Source: DATKHR01 sp035939575 (GTDB taxonomy: Bacteria; Acidobacteriota; Vicinamibacteria; Vicinamibacterales; CAVVIG01). From it: 64,000 nt of DNA. The DNA lies in the NCBI GenBank assembly GCA_035939575.1, contig DASZFS010000158.1, positions 1-64,000 on the forward strand, read 5' to 3'. The notes beneath the pieces are model-generated. The model worked only from the letters and a program-made list of their open reading frames with translations. It was not told the origin of the DNA and did no database searches. Each line of letters begins with the position of its first letter. Within the stretch, counting starts at the first letter, position 1. Of the stretch, positions 61,912 through 64,000 are shown one piece after another. The translations under genes and the position numbers were made by a program.

Positions 61912-62298
61912 CTACGCTGGCTGGTACAGCTGAATCAGGTTGCCGCAGGTGTCCGCGAACACCGCAAGCGTCACCGGCCCGGCCTGTCCCGGGTGCCGCG
62001 TAAACGCAACGCCCTTCGCGGTCAATCGGGTGAACTCGCCCGCGATGTCGGTCACCTCGAAGGCAGTGAGTGGAATGCCCTGTGAAAACATCGCTTCCTG
62101 AAACGTTCTGCCGGCCGGATTGGCATTCGGTTCCAGGGCGAGTTCCAGGTCGTCAGGCCCTTCCGGCGAGGTGACCGTGATCCATCGGTACTCGCCAACT
62201 GGAATGTCGTGCTTCTTCTTGAAGCCCAGGACGTCGGTGTAGAACCTGAGGGCCTTGTCCTGGTCGTCCACCAGAATGCTCGTGAGCTTGATGCGCAT
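61912..62298 (-). CDS. VOC-family (glyoxalase/bleomycin-resistance fold) protein
   Basis: The 128-residue protein has the paired beta-alpha-beta-beta-beta modules of the VOC superfamily: MRIKLTSILVDDQDKALRFYTDVLGF, then PDDLELALEP and VTLAVFADTCGNLIQLYQPA with the metal-type Glu/Asp positions. Such proteins act as lyases, dioxygenases or drug-binding proteins. The ATG at 62298 is the natural start; a short in-frame extension upstream is not homologous. It lies 48 bases downstream of an AraC-type regulator on the same strand. Confidence 0.87.
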   Translation of the reverse strand: MRIKLTSILVDDQDKALRFYTDVLGFKKKHDIPVGEYRWITVTSPEGPDDLELALEPNANPAGRTFQEAMFSQGIPLTAFEVTDIAGEFTRLTAKGVAFTRHPGQAGPVTLAVFADTCGNLIQLYQPA

Positions 62299-62346
62299 TG
62301 AGACCTCCGCAACTGAACACACGGAAGTGTGCCGGAATTGCGTGGA

Positions 62347-62802
62347 TCAGGCTTCTCGAAAATTGCGAACCGAATTCGCAAACGCCGACGGCGACAGGCG
62401 GCCCATGAGACTGAGGCATCCCGGCGTCAGATCGGCGGGCGGGGTACCCGGCATCTGCACCATCGCCCGGACGCGGCGTCGGTACTCAGATGGTGCCTCG
62501 CCGACCCGCTGCCTGAATAGAGCGCTGAAGCTCCCCAGGCTCGAGAAGCCGACTTCCATACAGACGTCGGTCACGGAATGGTGCCCCATTGCGAGCAGAT
62601 GCTTGGCGGCGTCCAGGCGCGTTTGGATACGAAACTGGTGGGGCGTGACGCCGAAAACGGCCTCGAATTGCCGGATGAAATGAAACGGCGAGATCTGCAC
62701 CTCACGCGCGAGCTCTGCTATCGACGGCGACGGATCGCGCAGTTCACGCAGCAGGTCGCGAGCCCGGCACAGGCGCCGGAACCCTTCATGTCTCAGCAGC
62801 AT
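62347..62802 (-). CDS. AraC-family transcription regulator, DNA-binding domain only
   Basis: The 151-residue protein consists mainly of the two helix-turn-helix motifs of AraC regulators (IAELAREVQISPFHFIRQFEAVFGVTPHQF and VTDVCMEVGFSSLGSFSALFRQRVG). No large sensor domain is present; a short C-terminal tail follows. It probably controls the VOC gene that follows it. A minus-strand TACACT (62819-62814) lies 11 bases before the ATG. Confidence 0.9.
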   Translation of the reverse strand: MLLRHEGFRRLCRARDLLRELRDPSPSIAELAREVQISPFHFIRQFEAVFGVTPHQFRIQTRLDAAKHLLAMGHHSVTDVCMEVGFSSLGSFSALFRQRVGEAPSEYRRRVRAMVQMPGTPPADLTPGCLSLMGRLSPSAFANSVRNFREA

Positions 62803-62858
62803 CGTTCTCAGCCAGTGTAACTGACGTCGGGTTCGGGGATTCAGGGTCGTGCAGAGCC

Positions 62859-62870
62859 TACAATTGGCGG
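62859..62870 (+). promoter_or_regulatory. -10-like element directly before a GTG start
   Basis: TACAAT (62859-62864) is six bases before the GTG of the GIY-YIG gene at 62871. No ribosome site and no strong -35 are visible. Confidence 0.4.
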
Positions 62871-63134
62871 GTGCATTTCGTCTACATCGTCCGTTGCGCT
62901 GACGGCACGCTGTACACCGGCTATGCGCGAGACCCGCGTGCGCGCGAACGGGCGCATAACAGCGGTCGTGGCGCGAAGTACACCGCGGGCCGGCGTCCGG
63001 TGCGGCTGGTGTATCAGGAAGCGTTCCGGTCTGTGGGAAAGGCGCTGGCGCGCGAGTACGTGGTGAAGCAACTCACTCGCGCGCAGAAGGACGCGTTGGT
63101 CGTCAGCGCGAGACGCCGCCATCTCTACTCCTGA
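62871..63134 (+). CDS. GIY-YIG nuclease-fold protein (UPF0213/YhbQ type)
   Basis: The 87-residue protein is the stand-alone GIY-YIG domain: VYIVRCADGTLYTGYARDP holds the two Tyr motifs, followed by RARERAHNSGRGAKYTAGRRPV with the conserved Arg and AREYVVKQLTRAQK with the Glu. Family members are linked to DNA repair or recombination. The stop overlaps the end of the convergent VOC gene by 10 bases. Confidence 0.92.
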   Translation: MHFVYIVRCADGTLYTGYARDPRARERAHNSGRGAKYTAGRRPVRLVYQEAFRSVGKALAREYVVKQLTRAQKDALVVSARRRHLYS

Positions 63135-63496
63135 TTCGCACCAAAGGCGAGCAGGCGGCCGTCACAGTCCTTCACGACGAATTCGCGAGAGTGCCACGGC
63201 GTGTTGGCAACGCCTCGCGTGAACTCGACACCGCGGGCGGCAAACTCGGCGTGGAGCGCGTCCGCGTCCTCAATGAACAGGTAGGCGTCGAGCAGTTCGT
63301 CGGCGTATTTGTCCGGATTCGGCGACGGCGGTTCGGCGCAGCGGAAGTGGATTCTGTGCTGGTCGCGCGCGACGATCGCGTAGACCGGCGGGTCCTGCCA
63401 TGTGCCGAGACAGTCGAAGCCAAGTTTGTCCCTGTAATACGCCAGGGTCGCAGGGATATCCGCGGTGAAGAACTGAGGCGCGATCTGGCGGATCAT
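63125..63496 (-). CDS. VOC-family protein (second copy)
   Basis: The 123-residue protein has the VOC pattern IAPQFFTADIPATLAYYRDKLGFDCLG and HRIHFRCAEPP, then EFVVKDCDGRLLAFG. It differs clearly from the copy at 61912 and lacks an adjacent regulator. The ATG at 63496 is preferred; an ATG four codons upstream is possible. Its frame is open much further 5' inside the alkylation-repair gene but that part is not homologous. Confidence 0.87.
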   Translation of the reverse strand: MIRQIAPQFFTADIPATLAYYRDKLGFDCLGTWQDPPVYAIVARDQHRIHFRCAEPPSPNPDKYADELLDAYLFIEDADALHAEFAARGVEFTRGVANTPWHSREFVVKDCDGRLLAFGANQE

Positions 63497-63528
63497 GGCG
63501 CTCAACATACCACGTGGACATCGCGTCG

Positions 63529-63891
63529 TTAGGGTGACTTCAGCCCGGTCCTCAGCTTGTTCCGCACTTCGCGTTTGACTCGAGGGGAAAGCCGGTCTTC
63601 TTCGATCAGCAGAAATCGTTCGACGATCTTCGGGTCGCGCTTCGCAGGCTCCCGAAGAGACCACGACATGGCCTTGATGACCATGTCGTCCGAATCGCCG
63701 AGCAGCAATCGGCAGATGCGCAGTGTTCTCCGGGCGTCGCCAGTTCCACCGCGCGCCCGCGAGTTCAGCGGCACGGTTGCGACCAGTGCCAGCCGGCGGC
63801 GCCACCGATCCTTTGACCGCCCCCAGGCGAGGATCTTCAGGTCTCGACGAACGTCGCCAGCCAGGCTGGACGTTCTGAGCAGGGCGGTCAT
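63529..63891 (-). CDS. DNA alkylation repair (AlkD-like) protein, C-terminal part only
   Basis: The 120-residue frame carries the C-terminal HEAT-like repeats of AlkD-family glycosylases: LKILAWGRSKDRWRRRLALVAT, then DSDDMVIKAMSWSLREPAKRDPKIVERFLL and SPRVKREVRNKLRTGLKSP. Full-length members are about twice as long, so the N-terminal half is absent. The ATG at 63891 overlaps the stop of an upstream frame (ATGA), which makes a genuine short gene possible, but a truncated or frameshifted AlkD gene is as likely. Confidence 0.65.
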   Translation of the reverse strand: MTALLRTSSLAGDVRRDLKILAWGRSKDRWRRRLALVATVPLNSRARGGTGDARRTLRICRLLLGDSDDMVIKAMSWSLREPAKRDPKIVERFLLIEEDRLSPRVKREVRNKLRTGLKSP

Positions 63892-64000
63892 CCGTTCCGT
63901 CGGGGATCTTTCCATCCGGGCGTGTCCCACGCGCCCGGAGGCAAGTAGTGGAATCGAATCAGGTACACCTGGTCGCCTTTGCCGTGCTTTGCGATTTGCA
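63888..64000 (-). CDS. Partial C-terminus of an upstream gene cut by the window edge
   Basis: A frame enters from the window end and stops at 63890-63888, overlapping the AlkD-like ATG. The visible 37 codons read like a structured C-terminus (GDQVYLIRFHYLPPGAWD). I recognise no family. The overlap suggests it is co-translated with the AlkD-like gene. Confidence 0.45.
   Translation of the reverse strand, partial: QIAKHGKGDQVYLIRFHYLPPGAWDTPGWKDPRRNG

Overview
The window is GC-rich bacterial chromosome, and its gene content points to an acidobacterium, most likely of the Vicinamibacteria type. This is an inference from gene families, since no rRNA or other marker gene is present. The pointers are three very large Oar-like TonB-dependent receptors with an N-terminal carboxypeptidase-regulatory-like domain, four alkaline-phosphatase-superfamily 'sulfatases' fused to TPR repeats, a PadR regulator coupled to a duplicated orphan MacB/FtsX permease, a PQQ dehydrogenase with its own cytochrome, and many secreted c-type cytochromes. 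No tRNA, rRNA, CRISPR array, insertion sequence or prophage was seen.

Layout. 0-8.2 kb: a tripartite RND efflux operon (adaptor, pump, outer-membrane lipoprotein) behind a strong promoter with two tandem inverted-repeat operators, followed by a GNAT acetyltransferase and a GAF/AAA+/Fis sigma-54 activator. 8.3-12.4 kb: a secreted alpha/beta hydrolase, two exported metallo-beta-lactamase-fold hydrolases (one Sec, one Tat) and a D-2-hydroxyacid dehydrogenase. 12.4-16.3 kb (minus): a secreted di-haem oxidoreductase and a vanadium haloperoxidase with a complete vanadate site. 16.4-18.1 kb: an orphan GHKL ATPase. 18.2-24.8 kb: three translationally coupled sulfatase-fold/TPR proteins, facing a TonB receptor (24.9-27.8 kb) across a strong hairpin. 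28.1-28.8 kb: a VapBC-type toxin-antitoxin pair. 28.9-29.9 kb: an MFS transporter broken by an internal deletion. 30.3-38.5 kb: a 2735-residue cyclic beta-1,2-glucan synthase. 38.6-41.6 kb (minus): an orphan ABC permease and PadR regulator. 41.7-42.7 kb: two small hypotheticals. 42.8-51.1 kb (minus): a putative sugar uptake and oxidation locus, with a Tat-exported epimerase, TonB receptor, di-haem cytochrome c, PQQ dehydrogenase and cytoplasmic epimerase. 51.2-54.2 kb: a YceI-like protein, a small hypothetical and two coupled membrane proteins. 54.2-61.5 kb (minus): a cytochrome/ankyrin/toroid fusion protein, a TonB receptor and an overlapping fourth sulfatase/TPR protein. 61.6-64 kb: small genes (VOC, AraC, GIY-YIG, AlkD-like fragment).

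How the genes may work together. The most coherent candidate system is the 42.8-51.1 kb locus. Both of its promoters carry matches to the LacI/GalR-family palindrome TGNAANCGNTTNCA placed just downstream of the -10 element. The larger operon has two such sites 21 bp apart centre to centre. This suggests one sugar-responsive repressor, not encoded in the window, controlling outer-membrane uptake, periplasmic PQQ oxidation with electron transfer to cytochrome c, and isomerisation. A second theme is the four sulfatase-like enzymes. All have Thr in place of the formylglycine-forming Cys and His in place of the motif Arg, so they are probably not classical sulfatases. A third is a set of genes with a -10-like hexamer 6-8 bases before the start codon, consistent with leaderless mRNAs.
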